Notes under the pieces: model-generated
What the model was told of the DNA's origin: nothing
The model's input: only the letters and a program-made list of their open reading frames with translations
The model's database searches: none
Shown here: positions 17,497 to 26,406 of the stretch, one piece after another
Position numbering within the stretch: the first letter of the stretch is position 1
Layout: each line of letters begins with the position of its first letter
Program-made: the position numbers and the translations under genes
Assembly (NCBI RefSeq): GCF_024499015.1
Contig: NZ_CP098604.1
Location: forward strand, 3,410,001-3,474,000
Direction: 5' to 3'
Length of the DNA stretch: 64,000 bases
Origin: Xanthomonas hortorum pv. pelargonii
GTDB taxonomy: Bacteria; Pseudomonadota; Gammaproteobacteria; Xanthomonadales; Xanthomonadaceae

Positions 17497-17700
17497 CATG
17501 GCTGGAGGGCCCTTGCCCGCCCACCGTCGCGGGACACGCCGCAAGTACGTCCGTGTAGGCTCTTACGCGGCATCCATGCCGCGTAAGGTCCCGCGACGGT
17601 GGGCGGGCAAGGACCAGTCGAGGTGGTCGGTGCGCATGTTTTCAAGCAATCAGCAAACTGTGCGGTGAGGGCACCGCGCGCTCGACTCACCAAGCTTTTG
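17497..17700. repeat. Palindromic intergenic module R1 (intact A unit, collapsed B unit)
   Basis: Unit A is a perfect 25-bp inverted repeat (17511-17535 and 17588-17612) enclosing an unpaired stretch and an inner 12-bp hairpin with a 2-nt loop (17562-17587, core GGCATCCATGCC). Of unit B, only its end (gcggtgagggcaccgcg, from about 17661) remains, as if deleted between two copies of gcggtg. The same module occurs three more times in this window. This and module R2 fill the 645-base gap between the VanZ-like gene and the convergent oxygenase gene; I see no real coding sequence there. Confidence 0.9.
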
Positions 17701-17769
17701 ATCGCATCTAAACGGCGCTAAGACTCGAAATCTCGGTTGTCTTGAAACGCATGGAGAGTGCGGATAGAT

Positions 17770-18078
17770 CAGTTACAGAGCGGTTGATCTGTGCCTTCGC
17801 TGCAGGGCCCTTGCCCGCCCACCATCGCAGGACACGCCGCAAGTACGTCCATGTAGGCTCTTACGCGGCATCCATGCCGCGTAAGGTCCCGCGACGGTGG
17901 ACGGGCAAGGACCAGTCGGGGTGGTCGGTGTGCATGGTTTTAAACAAAGCAACCGATCAACTCTCTGGTGCGGTGTCCTCGCTGATTGCGGGACCGTGTG
18001 GCGGCATGGATGCAGCCACCGAGCCTCCACGGACGGATTCACGGCGTGTCCCGCGAGCGGTGGGGCACCGCGCACTCG
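17770..18078. repeat. Palindromic intergenic module R2 (A and B units)
   Basis: Unit A has arms at 17809-17833 and 17886-17910 (22 of 25 pair). Unit B has arms at 17970-17994 and 18048-18071. Unit B is an inverted relative of A: its reverse complement shares the core CGCGGGACACGCCG and GGCATCCATGCC but has different outer arms (gcggtg... instead of ccttgcccgccc). The B unit ends 12 bases from the stop codon of the oxygenase gene. Confidence 0.9.
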
Positions 18079-18083
18079 ACTGA

Positions 18084-18941
18084 CTAGGGCAAACGCACCG
18101 CGCGTTCGCGCAACCACTTGGTTGCGACCCACTTTTCGCCGGCTAATACCGGTGCGCCGGCATGCAGGCTGCGCGTCATCGGATGCGGGCGGTCGTAGCT
18201 GAAAAACACGGCGTTGCCTTTGACGGCAGCCACGTCCAGATGTGCATCCGGAAAGCGCGTGGCGCCGCCGCGTTCGGGCGTGTTGAGATACATCACCAGC
18301 GATGCGAGGCGTTGACCGCCGGCCTGCAACAACACCGGCGTGCCGGCGGCGGTTGGGTCGAAATAATCGTAGTGCGGCTGATATTCCGCGCCGGTGGCGT
18401 AGCGCAGGACCTGCAATCCTTCGCCGTGGTCCACCGGCCAATCGAGCAGGCGTGCGATGCGCGCTTCGATGCGCTGGCATAACGCGTCCTGGCCCAGTTG
18501 CAGACACATGCTGTCACTCGTGCGCGCTGCGTGCACGATCTGGGCGCCGTTGTCGTTGTCCACGGTGCGCGAGCGTGCCAGGCGTGGTTGTGCCAGTGCG
18601 ATCAAGGCATCGCATTCTGCATCGGACAGAAAATCACCCAGCACCACCACGCGCGGCAGCAGCAGGCTGACCAGCACGCGCACCTGGCGGTCGCCCAGAT
18701 CCAGCAGCGAGGCATCGTTGTCCTGCAACACCGCAGGCACGCGCACCGGTACCGGCAGGCTGTTTGTCACTGCATGTTGCTGGATGTGCTCACGCAGCAA
18801 TGCTTCTACCGCGTCGATGGCGTCCTGCTCGTTCCAGCCCTGATCCAGTAGCGGTTGTAGCGCTTGCTCGGGCGGTTGGCCAGCCATTGCCTGCGCAATG
18901 ATCCAATCACCCAGGGCGGCGGGAATAGTGGTCGATGTCAT
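18084..18941 (-). CDS. 2-oxoglutarate/Fe(II)-dependent dioxygenase (prolyl 4-hydroxylase-like)
   Basis: A 285-residue protein with a C-terminal prolyl-4-hydroxylase-type double-stranded beta-helix domain (about 90-285). The iron ligands are the H-x-D in YQPHYDYFDP and the distal His in TRSLHAGAPV, and the 2-oxoglutarate-binding Lys is in GEKWVATKWLRE. The entry segment RVVVLGDFLSDAECDALIALA is also typical. The N-terminal 80 residues contain a small UBA-like helical stretch (LLDQGWNEQDAIDAVEALL). The substrate is unknown. I chose the start at 18941 (MTSTTIPAALGDW) over an upstream in-frame ATG. It is divergent from the ElpS-like lipoprotein gene. Confidence 0.87.
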   Translation of the reverse strand: MTSTTIPAALGDWIIAQAMAGQPPEQALQPLLDQGWNEQDAIDAVEALLREHIQQHAVTNSLPVPVRVPAVLQDNDASLLDLGDRQVRVLVSLLLPRVVVLGDFLSDAECDALIALAQPRLARSRTVDNDNGAQIVHAARTSDSMCLQLGQDALCQRIEARIARLLDWPVDHGEGLQVLRYATGAEYQPHYDYFDPTAAGTPVLLQAGGQRLASLVMYLNTPERGGATRFPDAHLDVAAVKGNAVFFSYDRPHPMTRSLHAGAPVLAGEKWVATKWLRERAVRLP

Positions 18942-19128
18942 CACCCTACAGTGCATGCCAATGTGTGGCAGCTTTATGTCAAATGTGTCGCGGTAAGACA
19001 AATGCAACACATAGCCCCTATAAAAGTGACGGGGATCTTGAACGTGCTCGCCACTGCAGTGCGCGGAACGCCACCAATTCTTGACGACTCCTCTTCATAC
19101 CGGACCTTTTGACCTGGAGATCAGCCGC

Positions 19129-20607
19129 ATGGCCGTTCGCAACAGCAGCAAGACATTATTGATGACGTTTGGTACCGCACTGGCGCTGTCCGCCTGCGGT
19201 GGTGGTGCCGACCGCGTCGCTTCGCCTGGCGAGGGCGCGTTTCCGCCCGCACCGACACCCGCTCCTGCACCGACCCCGGCGCCCACGCCGGCACCGACGC
19301 CTGCACCGGCACCGACCGGCCCGGCTGCGGATTGCCCGACCGGTTTTTCCAACGTCGGCACCATCGCCAACAACACGCTGCGCGCCTGCCAGTTGCCGGA
19401 CACCATCACCGGCAATCTGGTTGTACCGGCACGTGCAGGCACTGCGTATTCGATCAGTGGCCGCGTCAACGTGGGGACCGACCGCGGCGGCAATGCCATT
19501 GCACCTGCCGCCGGCAGCGCGCAGGGCATCTTGACGATCGAGCCGGGCACGACGTTGTACGGCTCGTCGGGTAGCGACTACATCGTGGTCAATCGCGGCT
19601 CGCAGATCTTTGCCGAAGGCAGCGCCACCGCACCGATCGTGTTCACCGCGCGTCAGGCGCTGGACGGCACCGTCACCGCCAATACCATCGGCCTGTGGGG
19701 CGGCATTGTGGTGTTGGGCCGCGCGGCCATCAACAACTGCCCGGGCACCACCGTGTCAGGTACGCCGGAATGCCAGGCGCAGGTGGAAGGCACCAACGCG
19801 TTCTACGGCGGCAACAGCGTCACCGACAACAGCGGTTCCATGCGCTATCTGCGCGTGATGTATTCGGGCTTCGAAATCTCGCCCAACAACGAGCTGCAGG
19901 GCATCACCCTGGCCGGTGTGGGCAACGGCACGCGTCTGGATTACGTGCAGATCCACAACAGCTCCGACGACGGCATCGAATGGTTCGGTGGTTCGGTCAA
20001 CGGCAGCCACGTGGTGATCACCGGTGCCGACGACGATTCGCTGGATACCGATGCCGGTTGGAACGGCGCCTTGCAGTTCGGCATCGTGGTGCAGCGCGCC
20101 GGTGGCGGCGACCGCATGAACGAGTGGAGCAGCCTGCGTCGCCAGCCGTATTCGCGCCCGAAGGTGGCCAACTTCACCTACGTGGGCAATGCGCGCGCCG
20201 GTGCGGCGATCATGCTCAACCAGGGCACGCAGGCCGCGTTCTACAACTCGGTGTTTACGCGTCCGGCGGGTGGCACCGGCGATGGCCTGGTGTGCTTCAA
20301 CCTGGCCGACGCCGATACCCTGGGCACATTCAACTCGGTGTTCTTCGCCTGCCCGACCGCCTTCGGTAGCGATGCGCGTGCGGCCACCCAGTTTGCGGCC
20401 GGTACCAACAACGTCGCCAACGGTGTGTCCACGTTGCAGAACACCTTCGTCAATGGCGCCAACGAAACCGCCGTGCCGGCATTCCAGGGCTTGAATGGGG
20501 TAAGCAGCTTCTTCCAGCAGGTGAACTACATCGGTGGCGTGCGTGATGCTAACGACACCTGGTGGCAGGGCTGGACCTGCGGTCTGACCGCCGATCGTCC
20601 CTGCTGA
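19129..20607 (+). CDS. ElpS-like lipoprotein, possible Xcs T2SS substrate
   Basis: A 492-residue lipoprotein. The signal peptide ends in the lipobox LSAC (Cys23), followed by GGGAD. A flexible linker made of Pro-Ala-Thr repeats spans about residues 36-62. The rest is a beta-rich domain with right-handed beta-helix-like features (Asn/Gly/Ser-rich, repeated RLDYVQIHNSSDDGIEWFGG-like turns). From memory, the order lipoprotein, TBDR, gspC-N matches the Caulobacter locus that encodes ElpS, an extracellular lipoprotein secreted by the T2SS under phosphate starvation. That suggests this protein is exported to the cell surface by Xcs. The start at 19129 has a GGAG ribosome site; a TTG at 19081 is possible but would spoil the signal peptide. 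Confidence 0.72.
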   Translation: MAVRNSSKTLLMTFGTALALSACGGGADRVASPGEGAFPPAPTPAPAPTPAPTPAPTPAPAPTGPAADCPTGFSNVGTIANNTLRACQLPDTITGNLVVPARAGTAYSISGRVNVGTDRGGNAIAPAAGSAQGILTIEPGTTLYGSSGSDYIVVNRGSQIFAEGSATAPIVFTARQALDGTVTANTIGLWGGIVVLGRAAINNCPGTTVSGTPECQAQVEGTNAFYGGNSVTDNSGSMRYLRVMYSGFEISPNNELQGITLAGVGNGTRLDYVQIHNSSDDGIEWFGGSVNGSHVVITGADDDSLDTDAGWNGALQFGIVVQRAGGGDRMNEWSSLRRQPYSRPKVANFTYVGNARAGAAIMLNQGTQAAFYNSVFTRPAGGTGDGLVCFNLADADTLGTFNSVFFACPTAFGSDARAATQFAAGTNNVANGVSTLQNTFVNGANETAVPAFQGLNGVSSFFQQVNYIGGVRDANDTWWQGWTCGLTADRPC

Positions 20608-20617
20608 GGCACAGCGT

Positions 20618-20645
20618 CACGCGGCGGCCTGATGGTCGCCGCGTG
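20618..20645 (+). other. Intercistronic hairpin between lipoprotein and TBDR genes
   Basis: A 9-bp perfect stem (cacgcggcg at 20618-20626, cgccgcgtg at 20637-20645) lies in the 78-base gap and has no T tract. It could stabilise the upstream message or partly terminate it, allowing higher lipoprotein than receptor expression. Confidence 0.5.
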
Positions 20646-20685
20646 ATGCGTCCAGCTTCATCTTTCAGTTGCCAGGGCTCCCACG

Positions 20686-23349
20686 ATGCGAACCTCCGCT
20701 GTCGCCCGTCTTTCGCGGACGGGCCTGTCTCTTTCCATTTCCACCTTGCTGTTTTCCGGCGCTGCTCTGGCGCAATCGACCACGACCGATGCCGATTCCA
20801 GCAGCGGTACCAGCAGCACGACCAGCACCACCAACAGTGCGCCCAAGCAACTCGACCAGGTCGTGGTGCGTGGCGAGTACATTCCCGAACCGATGCTGCA
20901 GACTTCCGAGGTGGCGTCCTTCATCACCCGTGAGGACATGGAGCGCACCGGCGACAGCAGCGCAGCGGTAGCGCTGACGCGTGTCACCGGCCTGAGCCTG
21001 TCGCGCGGCAAATATGTGTATGTGCGCGGCCTGGGCGAGCGCTATTCCTCTGCGTTGTTCAATGGCTCGCCGTTGCCCAGCCCCGAGCCGATGCAGCGCG
21101 TGGTGCCGCTGGATCTGTTTCCCAGCGATGTGCTGGCCAGCGTGACCGTGCAAAAAACCTATTCGGCCGATTATCCGGGCGAATTCGGCGGCGGCGTGAT
21201 CGATCTGCAATCGATGACGGTGCCGGATAAACCGTTTCTCTCGCTCACGGTGGGCGGCGGCGTCAGCAGCGTCAGCACCGGCGAAAAAGGCCTGACCTAC
21301 TACGGCTCCGGCGACGACGAGTGGGGCTATGACGATGGCACGCGCAAGCAGCCTGCCGCGTTGCGCGATGCGATCCAGAGCGGCCGGCGCGTCGATCTGG
21401 GCAGCTTCTCGCGCGAGGACATCCGCAGCATCGGCCGCAGCTTGAACAATGCCAACCTGTACGTGCTGCAGGAAAAGGACAGCATCGCCCCGGACGTCAA
21501 TGTGGGCGGCAGTGCCGGTTACAGCATGGATGTGGGCGAAGCCAAGCTGGGCATCATTGCAGTGGCCAGCTACGACAACGAATGGCGCACGCGTACCGGC
21601 AAGCAGCAGGACGGCATCTTTGTCGGCGATACGGTCGAGTTCAATTCCAATTACGACTTCGCCACCACCCGTAACAACGTGCGCACCAACGGCATGCTGG
21701 GCCTGGGCTGGGAATACGGCCGCCACACCATCGGCTGGACCACCTTGTATGTGCACGATGCCTTGAAGGTGGCGCGCAGTCGCGCCGGCCGCGATGAGCT
21801 GGCCGGTTTCGATGTGCGCGACGACAACACCGAGTGGTACGAGCGCCAGCTGATCAACAACCAGCTACGCGGTACGCATGCGTTCGGCGAATACGATGAC
21901 CTGAAGATCGAATGGCGCGCAGCGGTGGCCAATGCCAGCCGCGATGTGCCGTACGAAACCGGCATTCGTTACGAACTGCTGGATGGCTACTGGGCGCACG
22001 ATGCTTCGCGCGTGCAGAACTACACCCGTTTCAGCAAGGTCGACGACAAGGTGGCCAGCGGTGGCGTGGATGTGACCTGGCGCTTGCCGATCGAGCACGA
22101 CCTCACCGTCAAGGGTGGTCTGGCCTATCTGGACAACGACCGCACGGCGTGGAGTCGCGAATTCCGCTTCCTGGCACTGGACGGCCCGCTGCCGTTCTAC
22201 AACCAGTTCCAGCGTGTGGATTACCTGATCTCCGATTTCAACCTCAGCAACGATCTGCTGCGCCTGCGCGAAGCTACCGGCAGCTTCGGTGCGGCCGCGT
22301 ACGATGCGACCTTGAAGGTCAAGGCGGCGTATCTGCAGGCCGAAGGCGAGATCGTGCCGACCCTGCGCGCCACCGTCGGTGTGCGTTACGAAGACGCCAC
22401 GCAGGCGGTGCATCCGTACGACATCTTCAGCGGCACGCGCCAGGACAGCGTGGCACCGTTGGAAAACAGTTACGCGCTGCCATCGGCCACGGTGACCTGG
22501 AATTTTGCCGAAAACCAGCAACTGCGCTTCGGTGCCTCCAAGACCATCGCACGGCCGCAGTTCCGCGAGATGGCACCGCAGCAGTATCTGGACCCGGATA
22601 TCGACCGCCAGTTCTTCGGTAACCCGTTTCTGGTCGATAGCGAGCTGGTCAATCTGGATGCGCGCTACGAATGGTTCTTCGAGCCGGGCCAGTACGTTAC
22701 CGTTGGCGCGTTCTACAAGAGCATCGACAAGCCGATCGAAGCCATCGTCAACGATGCACCCGGTGGCGGCATCGTGCAGAGCTTCATCAATGCGCCCAAA
22801 GCCACGCTATACGGCGTCGAGCTGGAAGCCAAGAAGTATCTGGACCTGCCGATCGCGGGCGACTGGTGGGGCGACAACCGGGTATTCGTGTCTGGCAACT
22901 ACACGCGCACCAAGTCGGAAGTAAGTGCCAGCGATGGCGACACCGTGCAGCCGTTCGGCTTCACCGCACCGGTGCAGGCGACCTTGTTCATCCGCGATGG
23001 CTCGGCCTTGCAGGGGCAGTCCGACGACATCGCCAACCTGCAGATCGGTGTGGAAAGCGAAAGCACCCACAGCCAGGCCACGTTGATCGCCAACTATGTC
23101 GGCGAGCGGGTGTCGGCGCGTGGTCGCCCGGGGCAGCCGGATTACATCGACAAGCCGGGCACTTCGTTGGATCTGGTGATCAAGAAGGGTCTGGTGTGGT
23201 CGGGCAATACGCTGTCGCTGAACTTTGCGGCACGCAATCTGCTCAAGACCAAGTATCAGGAATACCAGAGCCTGGGCAGCAACCGGGTGGACCTGTACGA
23301 GTACCAGCCCGGCGTGACGTATGACCTGAGTGTGACAGCGCGCTTCTGA
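20686..23349 (+). CDS. TonB-dependent receptor associated with the Xcs T2SS locus
   Basis: An 887-residue outer-membrane receptor. The signal peptide ends ALA-Q (about residue 28), followed by a Ser/Thr-rich linker, a probable TonB box (LDQVVVRG) and a plug domain (about 60-200) with VRGLGERYSSALFNGSPLPS. The plug ends in EFGGGVIDLQSM, and the rest is a 22-strand barrel ending in the aromatic terminus TARF. The ligand is unknown; its fixed place between an ElpS-like lipoprotein and the T2SS genes suggests a role linked to the secreted protein or its product. A clear terminator follows, so it is probably transcribed with the lipoprotein gene rather than with xcsC. Confidence 0.88.
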   Translation: MRTSAVARLSRTGLSLSISTLLFSGAALAQSTTTDADSSSGTSSTTSTTNSAPKQLDQVVVRGEYIPEPMLQTSEVASFITREDMERTGDSSAAVALTRVTGLSLSRGKYVYVRGLGERYSSALFNGSPLPSPEPMQRVVPLDLFPSDVLASVTVQKTYSADYPGEFGGGVIDLQSMTVPDKPFLSLTVGGGVSSVSTGEKGLTYYGSGDDEWGYDDGTRKQPAALRDAIQSGRRVDLGSFSREDIRSIGRSLNNANLYVLQEKDSIAPDVNVGGSAGYSMDVGEAKLGIIAVASYDNEWRTRTGKQQDGIFVGDTVEFNSNYDFATTRNNVRTNGMLGLGWEYGRHTIGWTTLYVHDALKVARSRAGRDELAGFDVRDDNTEWYERQLINNQLRGTHAFGEYDDLKIEWRAAVANASRDVPYETGIRYELLDGYWAHDASRVQNYTRFSKVDDKVASGGVDVTWRLPIEHDLTVKGGLAYLDNDRTAWSREFRFLALDGPLPFYNQFQRVDYLISDFNLSNDLLRLREATGSFGAAAYDATLKVKAAYLQAEGEIVPTLRATVGVRYEDATQAVHPYDIFSGTRQDSVAPLENSYALPSATVTWNFAENQQLRFGASKTIARPQFREMAPQQYLDPDIDRQFFGNPFLVDSELVNLDARYEWFFEPGQYVTVGAFYKSIDKPIEAIVNDAPGGGIVQSFINAPKATLYGVELEAKKYLDLPIAGDWWGDNRVFVSGNYTRTKSEVSASDGDTVQPFGFTAPVQATLFIRDGSALQGQSDDIANLQIGVESESTHSQATLIANYVGERVSARGRPGQPDYIDKPGTSLDLVIKKGLVWSGNTLSLNFAARNLLKTKYQEYQSLGSNRVDLYEYQPGVTYDLSVTARF

Positions 23350-23370
23350 TCCAATATCTGTTGCGGTAAT

Positions 23371-23410
23371 CGCAAACGCCCGCTGTGCAACGCATGGCGG
23401 GCGTTTTGCG
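23371..23410 (+). terminator. Rho-independent terminator after the TBDR gene
   Basis: A 10-bp stem (aaacgcccgc at 23374-23383, gcgggcgttt at 23397-23406) is followed by TTTT and sits 24 bases after the receptor stop. It separates the lipoprotein-TBDR unit from xcsC. Confidence 0.88.
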
Positions 23411-23459
23411 TTCGATGGTGTCGCGCCGTGTGTCGGCGTGTGTCATTGGTTTCTTCGAA

Positions 23460-23487
23460 CTGACACATTGCTGCCGCATTCTGTCAT
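23460..23487 (+). promoter_or_regulatory. Possible Pho-box-like direct repeats upstream of xcsC
   Basis: Three CTGnC-type heptamers occur with 10-11 bp spacing: CTGACAC at 23460, CTGCCGC at 23471 and an exact CTGTCAT at 23481. PhoB sites are built from CTGTCAT-like heptamers repeated every 11 bp. Only the third copy is a full match, so this is a weak candidate, raised because the related Caulobacter locus responds to phosphate. Confidence 0.3.
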
Positions 23488-23508
23488 CCGACCGCAATCC
23501 TGAGACGG

Positions 23509-24327
23509 ATGTCCGCTTTGCAGCGCGTTTTGCCCTCCTTGAAACCCTTGATGACGCTGCGTGGTGTTCGCACCGCGTTGGCCTGCGTGCTGCTTGCGGT
23601 GTTGGCGCTGCAGTGCGCGCGCCTGCTGTGGATCTTGATCACACCGATCGGGCCGTTGGGCACTGCCCAGGTTGCCACGGCCACCGGCGCGGACCTGCCC
23701 GCATTGCGCCGCGATGTGTTCTATCGCAGCGTGCCCGAGAGCAGCAGCGATGGCATCGTGTTGCATGGCGTGCGCGCAGGCGGCACGCAAGCCGCCGCGT
23801 TTTTGAGCAGTGGCGACGGCAAGCAAGGCGCCTATCGCATCGGCGATGTCGTGGTGCGTGGCGTGACGCTGCAAGCGATCGCGAGCGATCACGTGTTGCT
23901 GCGTGCAAGCAATGGCGTGCGGCGTCTGGCGTTGGTGGAATCCACGGCATCGGCTTCGTCGACCACATCGCCGGCAACGAACGCGACAGTGCCGACAAGC
24001 GCCGCAGCTGCCGTGATGTCGAATGTCGGCACAGTCACCGGCACCGCCGCAGCAACGGCCGTCGACCCGCAACAACTGCTGACGACCGCCGGCTTGCGTG
24101 CAAGTACGGATGGCAGCGGCTTTACCGTGATGCCGCGCGGCGATGGCGCACTGCTGCGCCAGGCCGGCCTGGCACCGGGCGATGTGCTGACTCAAATCAA
24201 TGGCCGCACGCTCGATGCCGAACACCTGCGCGAGCTGCAGGACGAACTGCGCGATGGCCAGGCGGCCACGCTGACCTACCGCCGCGACGGCCAGACCCAC
24301 ACCATGACCTTGAAGCGCCCGCAATGA
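23509..24327 (+). CDS. xcsC: Type II secretion protein C (inner-membrane clamp)
   Basis: A 272-residue GspC homologue linking the inner-membrane platform to the outer-membrane secretin. It has one N-terminal transmembrane segment (about 20-45, TALACVLLAVLALQCARLLWIL), a periplasmic homology region (about 65-145, including SDGIVLHGVRAGG and GAYRIGDVVVRGVTLQAIA) and a C-terminal PDZ-like domain (about 200-270, LLRQAGLAPGDVLTQINGRTL). A Thr/Ala-rich linker joins the last two. It is the first gene of a 12-gene cluster in C-to-N order, which distinguishes Xcs from the Xps cluster, and overlaps xcsD by 4 bases. Confidence 0.88.
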   Translation: MSALQRVLPSLKPLMTLRGVRTALACVLLAVLALQCARLLWILITPIGPLGTAQVATATGADLPALRRDVFYRSVPESSSDGIVLHGVRAGGTQAAAFLSSGDGKQGAYRIGDVVVRGVTLQAIASDHVLLRASNGVRRLALVESTASASSTTSPATNATVPTSAAAAVMSNVGTVTGTAAATAVDPQQLLTTAGLRASTDGSGFTVMPRGDGALLRQAGLAPGDVLTQINGRTLDAEHLRELQDELRDGQAATLTYRRDGQTHTMTLKRPQ

Positions 24328-26402
24328 CTGCTGTTCGCCCTATATGGCTGCTTTCAGCCACGTTGTTGCTTGCACCGCCGGCGGTGCCGATGGTGTCGCT
24401 GCATGCCGCCGATGCGCCGGCCGTGCGTTTACAAGATGTGGACCTGCGTGCCTTCATCCAGGATGTGTCGCGTGCCACCGGCATCACCTTCATCTTGGAC
24501 ACGCGCGTGCAGGGCACCGTCAATGTGGCGCGTGCGCAGGCGATGTCGGAAGAGGATCTGCTCGGCATGCTGTTGGCGGTGTTGCGTGCCAATGGCTTGA
24601 TCGCGGTGTCCAGCGGTCCTTCGACCTATCGCATCATTCCCGACGACACCGCAGCGCAACAGCCCGGCAGCGCGGCCAACGGCAACCTGGGCTTTGCCAC
24701 GCAGGTGTTCACCCTGCAGCGCGTGGATGCGCGCAGCGCTGCTGAGATTCTCAAGCCCTTGATCGGGCGCGGCGGCGTGATCATGGCGATGCCGCAAGGC
24801 AATAGCCTGCTGATTGCCGACTACGCCGACAATCTGCGCCGCGTGCGCGGCCTGGTCGCACAGATCGACACCGACCGCGCGGCGATCGATACGGTGACCT
24901 TGCGTAATAGCTCGGCGCAGGAACTGGCGCGCACGCTGACCTCGCTGTTCGGGCAGGCGGGCGAGCGCAGCAATGTGCTGTCGGTGTTGCCGGTGGAAAG
25001 CAGCAACTCCCTGATCGTGCGCGGCGACCCGGCACTGGTGCAGCGGGTGGTGCGCACTGCGGTGGATCTGGACGGGCGCGCAGAGCGCCGCGGCGATGTC
25101 AGCGTGGTGCGTCTGCAACACGCCAGCGCCGAGCAATTGCTGCCCGTGTTGCAGCAGTTGGTCGGGCAGACGCCAGGCAATGACGCGCAGCCTGGGCAGG
25201 ATGCGCGCCCGACTGCCGTGGATGTGGCGGCCGCTGCCGGCGGTGCACAGACGCAGGTGATTGCACCGGCTGCCGGCAAGCGCCCGGTGATCGTGCGGTA
25301 TCCCGGTTCCAATGCCTTGATCATCAACGCCGACCCGGAAACCCAGCGCGCCTTGATGGATGTGATCCGGCAGCTGGACGTGCATCGCGAGCAGGTCCTG
25401 GTCGAAGCGATCGTGGTGGAGATCTCCGATAACGCCGCCAAGCGCCTGGGTGTGCAGCTGTTGCTGGCAGGCCGCAATGGCACGGTGCCGTTGATCGCCA
25501 CGCAATACAGCGGTGCAGCGCCGGGCATCGTGCCGCTGGCCGCTGCGGCTGCCGGCACGCGCAGCAATAACGGTGAAGAAGATTCGGTGTTGGAACAGGC
25601 GCGCAATGTGGCCGCGCAATCGTTGCTGGGGTTGAGCGGTGGATTGATCGGCCTGGCCGGGCAGAGCAACGATGCGGTGTTCGGCATGATCATCGATGCG
25701 GTCAAGAGCGACACCGGCTCCAACCTGTTGTCCACACCGTCGATCATGACGCTGGACAACGAGCAGGCGCGTATTCTGGTGGGCCAGGAAGTGCCGATCA
25801 CCACCGGCGAAGTGCTGGGCACCGCCAACGTCAATCCGTTCCGCACCATCCAGCGCCAGGATGTGGGCGTGCAGCTGGAAGTGCGCCCGCAGATCAATAC
25901 CGCGGGCGGCATCACGCTGGCGATCAAGCAGGAGGTCTCGGCGATCGCCGGGCCGGTCAGCGCGCAATCCTCGGAGCTGGTATTCAACAAGCGCCAGATC
26001 GAAACCCGCGTGGTGGTGGAAAACGGCGCCATCGTCGCGCTCGGTGGACTGCTCGATCAGAACGACCGCCAGACGGTGGAGAAGGTGCCGCTGCTGGGCG
26101 ATGTGCCCGGTCTGGGCGCGCTGTTCCGGCATAAATCGCGCAATCGCGACAAGACCAATCTGATGGTGTTCATTCGCCCGACCATCATCCGCGATGCGGC
26201 CGATGCGCAGCGCATGACCGCACCGCGCTACAACTATCTGCGCGATCGCCAGTTGGCCGATGGCGACCCGGAAGCCGCGCTCGATGCACTGGTGCGCGAC
26301 TATCTGCGTGCACAGCCGCCGCAGTTGCCGGCCGGGCCATCGTCGGTGGCGCCAGCACCAGCACCCACGCCTGCGCCCAGCGCACGCCCCGTGCAGCGCT
26401 GA
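24324..26402 (+). CDS. xcsD: Type II secretion outer-membrane secretin D
   Basis: A 692-residue secretin forming the outer-membrane channel. A signal peptide (about 1-27) precedes the N0 domain (VRLQDVDLRAFIQDVSRATG), then N1-N3 modules (e.g. TQVFTLQRVDARSAAEILKPL and VVRLQHASAEQLLPVLQQL). The C-terminal secretin domain contains LLSTPSIMTLDNEQARILVG, the VPITTGE gate motif and VEKVPLLGDVPGLGALF. A Gln/Pro/Ala-rich stretch interrupts N3, and a Pro/Ala-rich tail of about 30 residues ends the protein, perhaps for pilotin or envelope contact. The start overlaps xcsC (ATGA). Confidence 0.93.
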   Translation: MTAVRPIWLLSATLLLAPPAVPMVSLHAADAPAVRLQDVDLRAFIQDVSRATGITFILDTRVQGTVNVARAQAMSEEDLLGMLLAVLRANGLIAVSSGPSTYRIIPDDTAAQQPGSAANGNLGFATQVFTLQRVDARSAAEILKPLIGRGGVIMAMPQGNSLLIADYADNLRRVRGLVAQIDTDRAAIDTVTLRNSSAQELARTLTSLFGQAGERSNVLSVLPVESSNSLIVRGDPALVQRVVRTAVDLDGRAERRGDVSVVRLQHASAEQLLPVLQQLVGQTPGNDAQPGQDARPTAVDVAAAAGGAQTQVIAPAAGKRPVIVRYPGSNALIINADPETQRALMDVIRQLDVHREQVLVEAIVVEISDNAAKRLGVQLLLAGRNGTVPLIATQYSGAAPGIVPLAAAAAGTRSNNGEEDSVLEQARNVAAQSLLGLSGGLIGLAGQSNDAVFGMIIDAVKSDTGSNLLSTPSIMTLDNEQARILVGQEVPITTGEVLGTANVNPFRTIQRQDVGVQLEVRPQINTAGGITLAIKQEVSAIAGPVSAQSSELVFNKRQIETRVVVENGAIVALGGLLDQNDRQTVEKVPLLGDVPGLGALFRHKSRNRDKTNLMVFIRPTIIRDAADAQRMTAPRYNYLRDRQLADGDPEAALDALVRDYLRAQPPQLPAGPSSVAPAPAPTPAPSARPVQR

Positions 26403-26406
26403 TGCC

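Noticed and set aside
17742..18083. Open frames across the repeat modules (also 56528-56905 and 62392-62826)
   Set aside because: They arise from the palindromes, repeat the same translated pattern at each copy (for example MPRKVPRRW), lack ribosome sites and families, and are typical false genes.
18942..19128. Pho box upstream of the ElpS-like lipoprotein gene
   Set aside because: TGTCAAATGTGTCG has two TGTC words but at 9-bp, not 11-bp, spacing and with poor flanks.
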